DNA of 64,000 bases. Source: Lumnitzera littorea. Taxonomy: Eukaryota > Streptophyta > Magnoliopsida > Myrtales > Combretaceae. Made by a program: the position numbers and the translations under genes. The stretch covers positions 14,736,148-14,800,147 of the forward strand of contig JAMXBB010000003.1 of NCBI GenBank assembly GCA_024138015.1, given 5' to 3'. The notes beneath the pieces were generated by a model, which was given only the letters and a program-made list of their open reading frames with translations, was not told the origin of the DNA and made no database searches. This document shows positions 13,374-26,300 of the stretch, piece after piece; position 1 is the first letter of the stretch; every line of letters starts with the position of its first letter.

Positions 13374-14798
13374 ATATATGTAAGTCTGCAATCAAGTGTT
13401 TGGGATTCGTTTGGTGAAATTTAGGGAGGTTGGATAAGTTGTCTAATCAAGCTCAAATTTTACGTCAAAATTAAAAGTATTAGTAAAAGTAATCCTATGA
13501 TTTTGGATTTAGGAAAATAAATAATAAAATAATTAATTATTATAATAGTAAATTATATGTATATTATTAGCTATTTATCTTTATCAGAAATATATAAAAT
13601 GAGTTCTATTAATTAACCAATTAATATATGTATACTAAAAATTATAAAATAACTTAAATAATATTTATGAATATTTATTTATACCATATATGTATTTATG
13701 TATAGGTAAAAATACATGAAATTACTTAAAATACTTGAAATATGTTAAAATAATACTATATAATTAAATAAAACTTATAAAAAATTAAGGAAAATCAAGA
13801 AAATTATAAAAACATGTGATCTTATCCAAATTTAGGGTGTAGCAGCTTGGAAATGGAAGAAAGAAAGAAAGGCAACCAATAAAATTTAATCAAATAGAAA
13901 GTGAAATTGGAAGAGGATATGGCAGCCTTATAAATTTAGAAACCTTTCATCAAAACTCATTTTGGTTAGTTTAGAATTAGGAAAAATTTAGGGAAAGGAG
14001 AGAAGAGAGGAAAAACTAAATTTACTAAAAATTAGAAAAATAGTGTGCAAATAGAGCATGTAAGGTGAACCTACACTTAATGGGCACCTAAGAGTAGACA
14101 ACCATCACTACCTAACAGTGGTGGCAATGCTTAAGCTGGCTGATAAGGCCTTAGTGGCCGAAGCAACTAATACCGATGAGTCTGATTTTACTTTATTTAC
14201 TAAAAATATTAAATAATTATAGAAATTATGAAGTTTAATATTCTAAAATATTTTTATATGTAATTTTTAGGAAAAATATTATTTTAATAAAATTAGGTCC
14301 TATGATATATAGTACCTAAGAAACTTTTAAACTCGAACTTACTTTTGAATTATAAATAAATGATCTTAAAAATATAGTTTTGAACTTAAAATTTTTGTAT
14401 AGGCTATTTAGAGTATTTAAAATAGTGTTATGAAGATTTTTTCCCAAAATTAATTTTCTAAATTTTTATGCCTTAAAATCATGCATAAAAGGTAATTAGT
14501 AGGCTTAATTTTGTGATTTAAGGTTAATTTACTGAAAATTATGATTTAGTATGCTATTAGACATCCTTAGATGTTAATTATTGATGTAGGATGATATTTG
14601 GGGAATGACAGTATTAATTGTGTATATTATGCATATTAAGTAATAATAAATGAATAATGAGTAAAAGTAAATAATTAGGATAATTTTATGATTTTGGATT
14701 AGTTTGGTTTATATTATGATTTAGGATAAATTTAGATACCTTAGAATGTTAGTTGACGATGAAAGATGTAAATTATGGTATAGGAGAGGTTAAATGTA

Positions 14799-17700
14799 TG
14801 TGACGGGCCCTAATTTCGGTTTTTTTTTTTTTTAATTTAATCTATATTAAGACTCGACATTAAATTAAGGAAACATTTTTTTCTTAAAAAAATATTTTTT
14901 AAAAAATTAGAGTTGCCAACCAATTAAACTAATAAAAAATGAAATTAGGATTTTTGGGTAGAAAAACTCTAATTTGGCCACTAATCCACGTATTTTTTAA
15001 ACAAATAATTTTTAGAAAAATAACTACAGAACGATTGAGTTTAGGAACTAACTTATTAAGACCATGTTGCTATATAAAAATAAAGAAAATTAATGGGCTT
15101 TATTTTTATATTTTCTAAAAATACTAAGATATATACATATATGCAAAATATAACTAAAATATATTTTTTATTATTAATTTTTCGAGAAAAAGGAAAAAAA
15201 ATTATTTTTTTATACAGTTGCCCTAAAGGTACCTACGTACCTGCCGGTTAAGATCAAACCAACATAGGTTTTTTTATATATTTAGTGTGTGGATTTTTTA
15301 TTTTTTAAAATTGAGTCAGATTTATGTTTATTTAACTATTTATTATTTTTTTTAAACTTAAAAGATATAATTTCATGAATCTATTTAAAAAAACCTAACT
15401 AACTAAATCTTTTTGAAAACTCTGATTAAGAATTTTTATTTTAAAAAAAACTCACTACATGGAAAAAAAAATATTTTTACTAAATCATATATACAAGATA
15501 CGTTAAGATATGATCTAGATACGTATTTTCTCTAAAAATATGGATTTCGGAGAAAAGATATACTTATTTTTCAAAAAATGCAATTTTACTAAAAAAATGC
15601 AACTTAACTAAATTAACAAAAATTGAAAATGATCTAAAATAGAAAATATGGCAAACAATATGACTATTATTATGAAAATAAAAAAAAAAACTACACTAAA
15701 GAAAACAAATTAGTAAAATAATTAAATTAACTAATAAGATAAAACAATTAATTTAAAAAAAGAATTTTATTACCTAAATGGATCAAGTCATGCGTGATCA
15801 ACTTATTCGTGTTGATCGTCGTAATCATGTAAACTACATTCGTGAGCTCAGTATGGAATTGATCGTATATGTATGCAGTAGTGGTTGTGTGATCGTGCGT
15901 AGCAGTGCGTGAATAAGTGATTGTGTTCAGCAATGTGTGTAGGCAGTATATTAGCTTTGGCTCGTGTATTGTATCTTAAGTGTGTACTGGACTATGATCG
16001 GTTCGTACAGTATATGAAAGTGCATCAATGTGTTAGAATGCGTATGTTTCAATGTATGTATTCAATGGCATGTGAGCGTGTGTGATCCATAGTGTGTGCA
16101 TGTGTGTAGACCTTAGTGTATGTATGTGAAGTGGTGAATGTCAAGCAACGGAGTGTTTGTATGATTGTGAGGCATATGTGTAGTGCAGTGGGTTGTATCA
16201 GGCGATGGAATGTTTAGTCGGGCGATGGTATGTGTATATGTGTGGTTGCAAACACGTAATAGTGTAGGCGATCGAGTATTCAATGAAGTGTGTAAAAGAC
16301 ACATTAAGTGAGCGAGGGGTAGTGTCACGCCCCGAATAAGAAGAGTCATAACAGTCCCGCCATTTAAACTAATCTAAGATAGAAGCTGACCTCACAACTG
16401 TTATCGTAGACACAGTTTACACAAGGCGCACAACTCAACCAGCTTGAAACGTTTGTTCTGACATCTGTTAATATCTAAACCTGTGGTAGAGCTTTTACAA
16501 AATACTTGTTCTATACAATCTGCTGTCTAGTACCACAACAGTAATTATACAAACATTTCACGTCCAAGGGTAAAGTTTACAATCAGAGTTTATTTAAAAC
16601 CACAGGTTTTACGATCTATATACAATAAGTTAGAAAACTAGTGGGCTCCTAGGGAATTCCTACTTAGTTTTCCTCAAAACTTAAAGACAAAGCCAAAAGC
16701 TCAGGTTCAGTTAAATTCCTCGATCCTCACTTTCCCACATAGTAACATACTAACCTGGGAACGGTGGTACCTGAACATCTTGCCTTCACTCAACACCTGC
16801 AAAAGAGTCTGTAGGGATGTGAGTACAACTAGCTCAGTAAGTGGGGCGGAGTCAGAAGAGTACTATACAATAAAAAATAAGGTTAATAATTATGATGAAA
16901 TGCAATGCAATCACTCAAATGAAAACATCGCATAGTGTTATCCGATCCACTGTGAGGTTAGAGAAATTACATCCGCCCCAACCCAGATTAAGGAGTTTCA
17001 TTGCGACTCAAGTCAGATCAAACTCGGGCTTGTGCAATGGAGAACACCCCCCTCCCATGACCGCCTTCGAACTACGGCCCCTAACCTTGCCACGACCTCC
17101 TCGCCTGTCACTTAGTTCGACTAAGGATGGGGAAAGGACCATTTTAGCTATCCTCATCGAAGGAAGTCGGTGTTTGGCCTAACACTCTTAATCGTTTCCT
17201 CTAACGGGTGATTATGCATGTCCAATTATATTTTAGTCGAATAACTGTTAGTGTTAATCAGGGGTGACCAACAAGTTCATACAATATAGAATCCATGCAA
17301 ATATGCAGAACAGCACACCAAGGAGTTAAACTTCTGTCACAACCGAGAATCATTCACACACACAACATGCGCATAATCATCTAATTACAAACACAACCAG
17401 AAGTACTCTTGGGCCCCCGGATACTTTAAATAGTACCCAAACAGCGGTAAAGCTACAATCCCAACTTACTTGTTTAGATGTTCGCTATTGCTGACTTGAA
17501 TTGTCAACCGTCTTTAGAAGGTCCTAATTACATAAAAGGTCCAAATTTAGTTTTCGTAATAATTACGAAAACATTAGGGTTTAATCTAAAATGGTTATAT
17601 ATATATATATTATTTCCATAATATGCAGTCATATTATTACTATATATCGAATTAAATTATTAATTATTGATACCGTACATCATATATACTATTACGTATT

Positions 17701-20700
17701 ATATATCGTTTTGATTGTATCGAAACGTACTTTTTATTTATTAATTCACGTTTTGATTCCGGTAAGGTTACCAAAATGTGTATATTCTTGAATATGATAT
17801 AGTTATAGGCTAGATTGCTTAAGGTTATCCGATTTCAACAAAACTAGTGTCATTGAGTTCATATAGACCTAACGACATGTTTTACGAGTCCTGTTTCTAG
17901 AGATGGATTTTAACGGGTAATTTGAATTTTTAATACAATTATACATAATTATATAAAAACGATCATATTTTGCGAAATTTACAGATTTAAATTATATTTT
18001 ATCCAATTTGTCCTTATATTATAACAATATAAGTATTATTCAATTCTAATACACTTAAAGTGTATCCCTGATCAGAAAATATTAATAATTATAATAAAAA
18101 TCTCCATTTAATCCAATTTGATCAGTAATCCTATATATAGGTTTTATTTAACTAGTTAATTCATTTTAGTCTATTAATATTACAAATACACCCCGACTTG
18201 TAATTTAAGCTATTTTACTTAATAAATTCGTAATAAATAGTTTGGACTACCCAATAATTCCCCGAAAATTTCTATGGACTTCTAAAAATATAGGGAATTC
18301 AATTATCACTTGGTTTCAAATTTCCGACCTATTGCCTATATTTTCGTATTGACGATTTTACCCCTAAATTTGATAAATTATCCAATTATAATTCTTTTAG
18401 CATCCAATTAATTTCAATCTGACTCAATACTATTGCTATTTACCATGGATCAGTACATGTCCATTTCATCAATTAATTTCATAATTTCCTATTAAATTCA
18501 TAATTTCAGCTTATTTTCGTGCTAATTTCAGGCCTAAAAATTCAATAAATATTGAAATTATTCAAATAAAAATTTGGGCTACGTAGCAATTACCTATATA
18601 TCATACACATCCTACACAAAAATTTTCAGCTAGAAACAACATCATATAGTACATTTATTTCATAAATATATATTCGGATGAATTATAGATTTCTTAATAA
18701 AGTATATTAAATATTACGAATTTTTCAAAAATAAAAATATCACATGAAAGCATGTCTAAAATAACCTAAGTGTAATTTTTTTCATAATTTTCTGGGCGGA
18801 TTTACTATTTTTTAGAAATTATTGAAAAACAGGATAGAAATTTGACCTTGGTATTCTTGGGTGCTCCGGTGGCCGGCGGCAGCTGGGAGGTTGTCGGACG
18901 GCTGACGCGGTGGGTGGACCGTGTGGGGTTGGCTGGGTTTCACAGCAGATCTACTCTAGGTTAGGGTTCCACACTTTCACTAATTTTTTCTGTTTTTTCT
19001 AAATTTGTTTTTTTTTTCCACGATTTTTTCTAATTTTTCTTTCTAATTATTTCTGATTCCAAACTGCTAAAACTTTCATATCTGATAGTGTTGGCTTTTT
19101 ATAGTGCCTCAAAGTCGGTTTAGGGATTTTTTTAATTATTTTATATTTTCTTTTCTAATTTTTTTTTATGCATGAGGTGTCCTAAAGTTATAAATTTACT
19201 TTTGAATCAGCAATCCCCTTTCCCTTTCTCCTGCCAAGCCTCACTTCCAGCAATCTCCAATGTTATTTAATTAATTTTTCTTTTTCTTTTATTAAATAAT
19301 TACTTAAATATAGATATTATATGTTAGAATTAGTTATTTAATTAATATACAAGTTTATACCCTATGTAAATAACATGTGAAATATATAACTTTACTCATA
19401 TAATTAAGTTTCTAGCATATCTTTTATTTTTAGGATACATTCTAAAGTTAATTTCATGAATTCAACACAATAAATATATAATTACACAATTTTAGGTTAA
19501 TTTACGAGTATAATTATTATTTATATCGGGTATACTCAAAAAATTACGTGTATTTTTATATAGTAAATTATACTACATTATCTCATTTTATAGCTCAATT
19601 AACTTATCTCTAAGTTCTCGTTGCAATCTAAGTTCAATTTTAGGAGTTCCGAACATTTTAGTACTTCATTAAATATTCCAATTTCTAAGGGTAAAATTGG
19701 GATTTCGGGTTATTATTACTAAAATCTAACTTCATTATAATATCTCAATTAACTTTTTCATTCTAGTCGCAAAGTTTGGGCTCAATTGGATAAGTTACCC
19801 TAAAAGCCCTAAATCTGAGCTCGATTGTCCTAAACTCAATTTTGGGAGCTTACAGGTAGTAAGTGAGGGACGGTGAGTAGTGCTATGTATCGATGAAGGA
19901 GTGATTTGTGAGTGTGCAAATGTGTATAATGTGTCTGTGTCCGATTGAGCTGTAAGTGTGTATGCTTCATGAATGTATGCGTACCAGTGTAGTTGGTCCA
20001 TGAGCAAGCTATGTGTTTGTATGTGTGTCATGTTCAGGGGGATGTCATGTAAGCAAGTGATAAATGAGTGAGTGGTGTAGTGTATGGCTAATTAGTGGGC
20101 GTTAATATGTAGGCGTGGGGATTAGTGTGAACTTATATCGTATAGGGGTGGTTGTCGAAGTGAGATGTAGGTGAATAAGGGCTTATTGTCATAGAGATTG
20201 TAAGAAGATCGTCCTCAAACTTCATCGCCGAATTACTATTCATAAACCATACAACCGAATCCTTCGTATCTTTTTAGATATAAATTTAATCTCAACAAAC
20301 CTTATATACGAAGGATACAATAATGAATTCTAAATACGAAAGATACAATTTAAATTCTTTGAAAATTCGACCTGATTTCTAGAAATCTTATTTTAATTTG
20401 GGTTTTTTATTTTTCAGGCTCGACTTAGTCTAACTCGATTTAACTCAATAATCCATTTAATAAATCCTAAGTCTATTTTAACCCAATATAAATTAGATAA
20501 AAAAAAAACCCTCTTTATGTCAGATTGGACTAAAAAATATTTCAATGAAGCCCAATCCTTTAACGACTTAGAATTCATTAAATTGAACACATACGATTAT
20601 CTGATTCAACCTTAAATAACTTGACTTTACTAGACTCGATACAACTTAATACTTTATTTTTATCATCTTTGTTTCTTTTATTTTTTTAAATTTTTTCTAT

Positions 20701-20804
20701 ATATTTTTTAATTATTTATTTTCTTTCTCTCTTTTTTATATATTTTTTTCAAGCCTAGCCTAATAAAAATACTAAAATAAAATAGTAAAAATGAGGTGTC
20801 TATA
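14799..20804 (-). mobile_element. Solo LTR, family B (about 2.47 kb of its own sequence, carrying one nested insertion)
   Basis: Own segments are 14799-16322 and 19860-20804. On the + strand it starts TGTGACGGGCCC and ends AATGAGGTGTCTATA, so the minus strand reads TATAGACACCTCATTTTTAC as LTR start (TG to TA by one change). The TSD is ATGTA (14794-14798) against ATATA (20805-20809), 4 of 5. It contains GT-rich DNA flanking the inner insertion and a GAGTTGCCAACC box near one end. It matches a second copy at 43183-about 45630 in start, end, order of features and length (2469 against about 2448 bp). It is inserted in the family A solo LTR. Confidence 0.75.
16323..19854 (-). mobile_element. Solo LTR, family A, inverted, innermost of the nest (3.53 kb)
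   Basis: Runs from TGTCACGCCCCGAATAAG to GGGAGCTTACA, a TG..CA pair, and is bounded by a perfect 5-bp TSD GGTAG (16318-16322 and 19855-19859). Both flanks are the same GT-rich DNA of family B, which is interrupted by it. It aligns, inverted, with parts of the outer family A LTR (see 20810-22858). The LTR reads on the minus strand: TGTAAGCTCCC start and GGGGCGTGACA end. The small open frames within it have no recognisable product. The perfect TSD and intact ends suggest that this is the youngest insertion of the four. Confidence 0.88.
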
Positions 20805-22863
20805 ATATACTTTATGTGTAGATTAAGTAGTAATAGGTAATATGTGAAATATGAAGATTAAATAAGTGAAGAATATTAAGTTAAATTGATAATATTATAA
20901 TAATAAGAGAATAGTATAAATCTGGTTTGAAAGGTAAATTTAAGAAATTCTGCGAAAATGTAGGTTATTTTTACATCGAGAGTTAATTTGATAGTTAAAT
21001 TAGGAATATAGTGTATTGTACCATACTAATCAAAATACTAATTAGAAGCTAAAATGTAGATTTAAGATACTTAAGCATAATTAGATGAATTTCACATTTT
21101 AGTTCGAGAGAAATTCTTAGGGTTTACAAATAAAAATAGTAATCAGAAGTTAAAACAAAATTTGATTCAAAAATTGAATCAAGAATTAATTTAGAACTAT
21201 TTAGGTTAAAGGACATATGGAATTTGGATAATTAAATAAAATCATAATCTTAAACTAAAAACTAATGACTTAAAACTTATATATATATATATATATATAT
21301 ATATACAAATATATATAAGTGGTCACGTTAAATATAGATTATTCCTCGATTAGAATCTAATTCAGAAGTAGAATCTGAATTAGGATTAATATAAGTATAT
21401 TAAATAGTAAGTCAAAAACCTAAACCAAAGGTTATGCTCATTAAATAAACCGTAAGAAAAAGATTAAAAAGTATTTAAAATACTTACAAACAAAAAGTAA
21501 TAGAAAGAAAAAGGTAAACTAAAACCTAATTTAAAAGCCGAAATCGTAAACAAAATAAGAAACGAATTTAAAACTTGATTGAACAAGAAAAGTAATTCAA
21601 AGAGACTTAGACCTAAATCAGTAAATATAAGAAGATCATAAACTAAAGATAATAATAATCTAAATTACATAACAAAACATATCTGTGATTGTTATGTGGA
21701 AACTAAAACAACATTTGTATTATAAGGATTATTAATGATGGTCTATGCGAGTCGCACCTTGAGTGAGCCAATAGGGAGCCCAAGTAAATTAGGATTAATA
21801 TGTTACTGTATTTCGGAGTACTAATTTGTAGTACTTGGAGACTTAAAATTATACTTGATTGTGTTTATTAGATAGTTGACTGTATACATGCTTGTATGTG
21901 CTTGTTTCTAAGTTTGATGATATGATTTTGGTTTATTGCTTTGACTTGTATGCGTATGATTTGTTGAAATGATTAAACACTTTGAACTGGGTTTAATTAA
22001 ATATATGACTTATAATTCTAAATTGGACTTGCATAGCAACCTATTAGGAGAAACATTAGGGTTCTTTGGCTAAATATCGACCCCCTTCGAAAGAGATAAC
22101 ACTAGATGACATAATGAGTCCTTTATTCATCCTTAGTTGACTTAAGTGATAGATGAGGAGGTCATGGTAAGGATGAATGGAATAGTTTGAAAGTAATAGA
22201 GAGAGGAGCGATGTCTCCATTGCACAAGCCTAGGTTTAGTCATGAGCTGTTACATAACATGAAAACTCCTCAACCCAAATTAGAACTGGTATAATTTCTT
22301 TAATCTCACAACAAATCAAATAACATTGTATGATAACATTTGCTTGAACATGCATTGTATCCAATTAATTTGATTGCTAACCCTATTTGTGTTTGATGTA
22401 TAGTTTGAAGTCTCGTTCCAACTTACTGAGCTATTGATTGCTTATATCCTTATAAATGTTGTTGCAGGTGCTAACCAAGAAGCAACTATATAATTACTCT
22501 AATGTTAACAACTGTCGGATTCTAGAGAGTGAAGATATGAAACTAAGGCATACATACACTATCAAGTTTAGATTTTATTTTTAAAGCTTTTAGTATTAAT
22601 TTATGTATTACTCAAAGTAGATTATGATTAGGTTACTAAATCTTATAAACATTTTTAGATTATTTAGTATAAATATGTATTTTTCATAATTTCATAATCA
22701 AATAACATGTTTAATTTATGAACTGTTTACTTCAAAGTGAGTTGATTGTGGACACCTTGTATAAATCAGGTTTAAAGTACTAGTTGTAAGGTCAGCTTCT
22801 ATCCTAGAATAGTTTACACCGTAGGACTGTTATGACTCTATCGCTTCGAAGCATAATAATACA

Positions 22864-24652
22864 TGGGTAGAACGTCGTACAATAACTCATCCCTGTATCT
22901 GTAACTAATAGTGATTGGTACTATGACTTATTCAGAAATAGGCAATCTTCCCTTCTCATTAAGCCAGTGAATCTTGTAAGGTCTAGGATGTAAACAAGTT
23001 GCCAACTTCAAAGCTTTTACTACTCCTTATGCTATTACATTGGTACAACTCCTTTCGTCAATGATTAAAGCATATATAATACCACTCATTCGACAGTTCA
23101 TGTGAAAGAGATTCTCTGTTTGTTCATTATCGTCAGAAGTAAAGGTATTAAGGGATCTCCGTACAACCATACAATATTTTCCCATTTTAGGTTGGATCAA
23201 GGCGTTAGAATCCTCTTGAAACTCACCTAACAAATGATCAACACTTACCTCTTCTTATCCTTCACTTGTACTCTCCGCTTTAACCTATAGCATCTCACCT
23301 TTGATGGCCATCACATGTCTATTCGAGCATTGACTAGTAACGTATCTAAAGCCAAGCTACTTGAAGCACTTTATCTCTCTAGTCCTTTTTCCTAAGCTTT
23401 GGCATTGGGCCTTCTTGACCTTAGGCTCTTCAGCCTTAGCCTTCCTTCAGCTATCATTAGATCTACTTGAAGCTTGACCTCGATGATCGACCTCTAACTA
23501 TATTGAGCTCAATCATATGTTGGTCAACTTTACAAGCCAGATATGCTTAGTATACCAAGTTAGCTGCTCGGTGCTCGGTTAAGCTGGTTTTGCCTCCATT
23601 GTTTTATATGCTAGGCAATTTGCATGGTCTCATCTAAAGTCTCGATCTTCTATACTTATACTATGTGCTTGATCTTAGGTCACAACCTAAATATGAACCT
23701 TATGATAGTTTGTGCTTATCAACATCACATCAGATTATCAACAATTGGAACCGTCGAACATACTCATCTACAAATTGGCTATTGCACTTAAGTTCTTAGA
23801 GGTGTCGGAAAGTACCTTGCTCATAGTGTTTTAGAACAAATCTACTAAGTTCAAATTTCTCGTCGAGCTTGTTAACATAAGGTTTGCAGTTTCTTCCACC
23901 ATATTACTACATACCTAAAAAGCTTTAATGCAGCTACTTAGATACACAATGAATCTTGGTAATCATAGAAGTTAAAGATCTTTTCAACCTTCTCTTCTCA
24001 ATCTAAATACTCATTAACACTACCAAATCTAGAGAAGCTCGGAACCTACACCTTAATGTGCTTAATTCCTCTCTACACATGGAGTTCTCACTCATTAAAC
24101 TTAAGAAACTACTCATCTTCATCTCTAACATCTTCCTCATCCTTATCTTCCAAATTAAGTCTTTGTTATGCATGTCCTTTAGTTGGGATAGGTTGCAGAG
24201 GCGGTACATTCATAGCATTAGGAGCTTGGATTTCCACACGTTATCTTCTTAGCCTATTTCATATACCTTGCCTATGTTCAACATTTTCTTCTTGAGGTCG
24301 GGCTTTTACTAATTGTTGCACAATTACGGTTAAGTTATCCATAATAGTAGTAAGGTTTTATATCTGCTCATCTATAGTTCGTGGGGTTTGTTGCTCAACA
24401 TGTCCTCGACCAAGAGCATCACTCCCAACATCACCTATCTTTCCTTCTACACTAAGGTTCGAGATTCGGTAACAAGGTTTCCATACTCACACGACCTAAC
24501 AAAAGATTCCTCACAAGACTACCAAAATACTTCACAAACTTCAATAAACTCAACACTTACTTTGTTTCGTAGTAGAAAAACAAAGTACGCAAAATATGCA
24601 ATTGACCACTTAAATAAAATACTACAAACACTTAGCTGTTGATTGAAACCTT
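22864..24652 (-). pseudogene. Ty3/Gypsy gag-protease remnant (5' part of the interrupted host element)
   Basis: Read on the minus strand, about 24300-23300 resembles a retrotransposon gag (EQGTFRHL, FVDEYVRRFQLL blocks with stops) followed by a degraded zinc-knuckle area near 23340. The protease follows at 23120-22864: ENLFHMNC, then LIIDERSCTNVIA in the active-site position (normally DGGSC.N), HPRPYKIHWLNE, and DVLPM at the break. Homology stops exactly where the family A LTR begins. Several frame breaks and stops make this a dead copy. Confidence 0.8.
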
Positions 24653-24667
24653 AAGCTCTGATACTAA
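24651..24667 (-). other. Primer-binding site of the minus-strand Ty3/Gypsy element
   Basis: The minus strand reads TTAGTATCAGAGCTTAA, close to the TGGTATCAGAGC complementary to initiator tRNA-Met that plant LTR retroelements use. It lies about 7 bases from the proposed LTR end at 24675 and directly upstream of gag. Confidence 0.65.
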
Positions 24668-24674
24668 GATTATA

Positions 24675-25522
24675 TGATGTACTTAAGAGTTGGGTTAATT
24701 ATTAGGTTTACCATAGAGGAATGTAACCAATGGTTCCTTCAAGATATTGAAGCAAAGATAGTGGGTCGACAAATACAGTAATAGCTTCGATGAAGCTACT
24801 TATTAGATATGATACACCAACGAACATGACACGACTTAATATTTTACTTGATATGACACACAAGTTAATATTAAGGTTTACTTGTTACTAATCTTAAGTT
24901 ACTTAACAAAATTGGATAAGAGTGTAGGTTGTTGCTCAAAGAAGGTATCTCATAAGAATAGGGAATAATATATAATGTTTATATACACCAAAATTCATTG
25001 TCTGTAGCTAAATTTAAGGGACTATTTATAGTAAGTCCCTTAAGGCAATAATACAATAATGGAAATGACATAAAGGATAATGTATAAAGAACATTCCTAA
25101 TACAAACAAAAGGGGATAAATATAACAAAGGACAAAAAGTAATATAGTACAAATGTCAGAAAAGTAAAAGACAGATGATAGCTTATCATTGGGTTTATGT
25201 TTTGGAATCTCAGGGTATTATAGCTGAACTGAGTGGATGTTAGGGTTGTTGACGCTGAGTTGTACTAAAGGCTGCAGAAGTAGTCGAGTGGGGCAGTAGC
25301 TTGGGAACATAGGATAGGAGAGCTCGTCATATAAGGGCTTCGGCCTCGGTTTCGGTCTTGAAATTAGGCAGGTCAGTATTTGAGCACTTAGCTTCTAAAT
25401 GAGAGAATGAGTAAACCAGCATATGTCTAAGCAGAGTACGTAAAGTGTTTGTCATTTGGCCTTCCTGATAAGTGTACTCATTTGAGTTGAGCTGAGATGA
25501 GTAAACAGGATTCTCCTAATCA
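24675..25522 (-). mobile_element. Probable 5' LTR of the interrupted Ty3/Gypsy element
   Basis: Adjacent to the primer-binding site. On the + strand it begins TGATGTACTTAAG and ends AGGATTCTCCTAATCA, giving TGAT..ATCA ends like the LTRs of the gag-only element at 50979-54929, whose corresponding end reads AGGTTGATTCCCATCA. A TATTTATAGTAAGTCC box at about 25023 parallels the same box in that element. The outer boundary rests on this similarity only; there is no second LTR in the window to confirm it. Confidence 0.45.
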
Positions 25523-26039
25523 GACCTTATAAGCCTCTAAGTTTAGCTAAGGTAAGGATTCTCTTTCTCTCCATGTATCTTAGCTTGCTTAAATACCTCG
25601 ACCATCCTTAAGTCTTGTGAGAAGCAGCTTATTGAGCACCTGCTTGAGGACTCAAGTGAGCACTAGGCCAAGCCTAAAGCCAAAAGTCTCATTTGGTGCG
25701 CGAAGACTCTACCAACAAACCAATCGAGCTCGAAGTACTAAGAACCCCCTTTCGTTAGGTCTAATTATTATGGATGAGGGTACCTCTTGCCTCGTGAGCT
25801 CGTTAATACTCGACTCGTTGCCCATGATATGCTTAGATGGCCTTGCCTGCCTCTTCACTCACTTTGTCTCTAGCATCGGCATCCCACTCTAGCTCATTAA
25901 TTACCGCTTAATATCTGTGGTATGGCCAATTCACCCAACATGTCTCGAGGATGTCAAACCTACATATCATAAATGTGGCTGTTAGCATGGTCATGGCCAA
26001 CCAACTCCTAAAGCCACCTTGTTGATTCCATGACACATC
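25523..26039. other. Gene-free repetitive DNA, GC-richer than its surroundings
   Basis: Contains a 91-codon + frame at 25617-25892 with no recognised domain. Base composition and position next to a Gypsy LTR suggest decayed LTR or retroelement DNA. Confidence 0.3.
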
Positions 26040-26300
26040 TCCCCTCCCAAGTAGTTATACTCTTTTATACTGTAAATAATGTAAGGGGGTTAGTAGGTTA
26101 GGGGATTTTGAACTTAATTCTCACATTTAACCTAACCACCCTTCTCTATACACTTCCTTAGCATCCGAGCACTTTTCCTAAGGATTTTAGTGCTCGGATC
26201 CCCTTGATTCCCCTCTTTATTGTCCTCTTTACTTACTTGAGCGTCAAAAGACCTTTGTAGACATATCCATAAGGGGCTTTTTGCAAATAATTAACAGCAA
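26040..26300 (+). repeat. LTR-like fragment with a 10-bp inverted repeat
   Basis: ATCCGAGCAC (26163-26172) and GTGCTCGGAT (26190-26199) form a perfect stem around a 17-base loop. Just downstream, TTACTTGAGCGTCAAAAGACC resembles the TTGAGCGTCGGA..TTTGCAGG segment seen in LTRs of several plant Gypsy lineages. No element ends could be set. Confidence 0.35.

Larger units (their letters stand above)
13379..22858 (+). mobile_element. Solo LTR, family A (about 3.47 kb of its own sequence, carrying two nested insertions)
   Basis: The left end begins TGTAAGTCTGC; the right end is a decayed TG..CA terminus at 22858. Its own segments are 13379-14798 and 20810-22858. The right segment aligns, inverted, with 16323-17230: shared boxes include ACTTACTGAGCTA, TTGCAGGTG, GGTCAGCTTCTATC and CTGTTATGACTCT. 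The left end aligns with the inverted other end near 19854. TSD is ATATA (13374-13378) against ATACA (22859-22863), 4 of 5. It sits inside the protease gene of a minus-strand Ty3/Gypsy element. No coding capacity is seen, as expected of an LTR. The family resembles the very long LTRs of some plant Gypsy lineages, but I cannot name the lineage. Confidence 0.8.
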
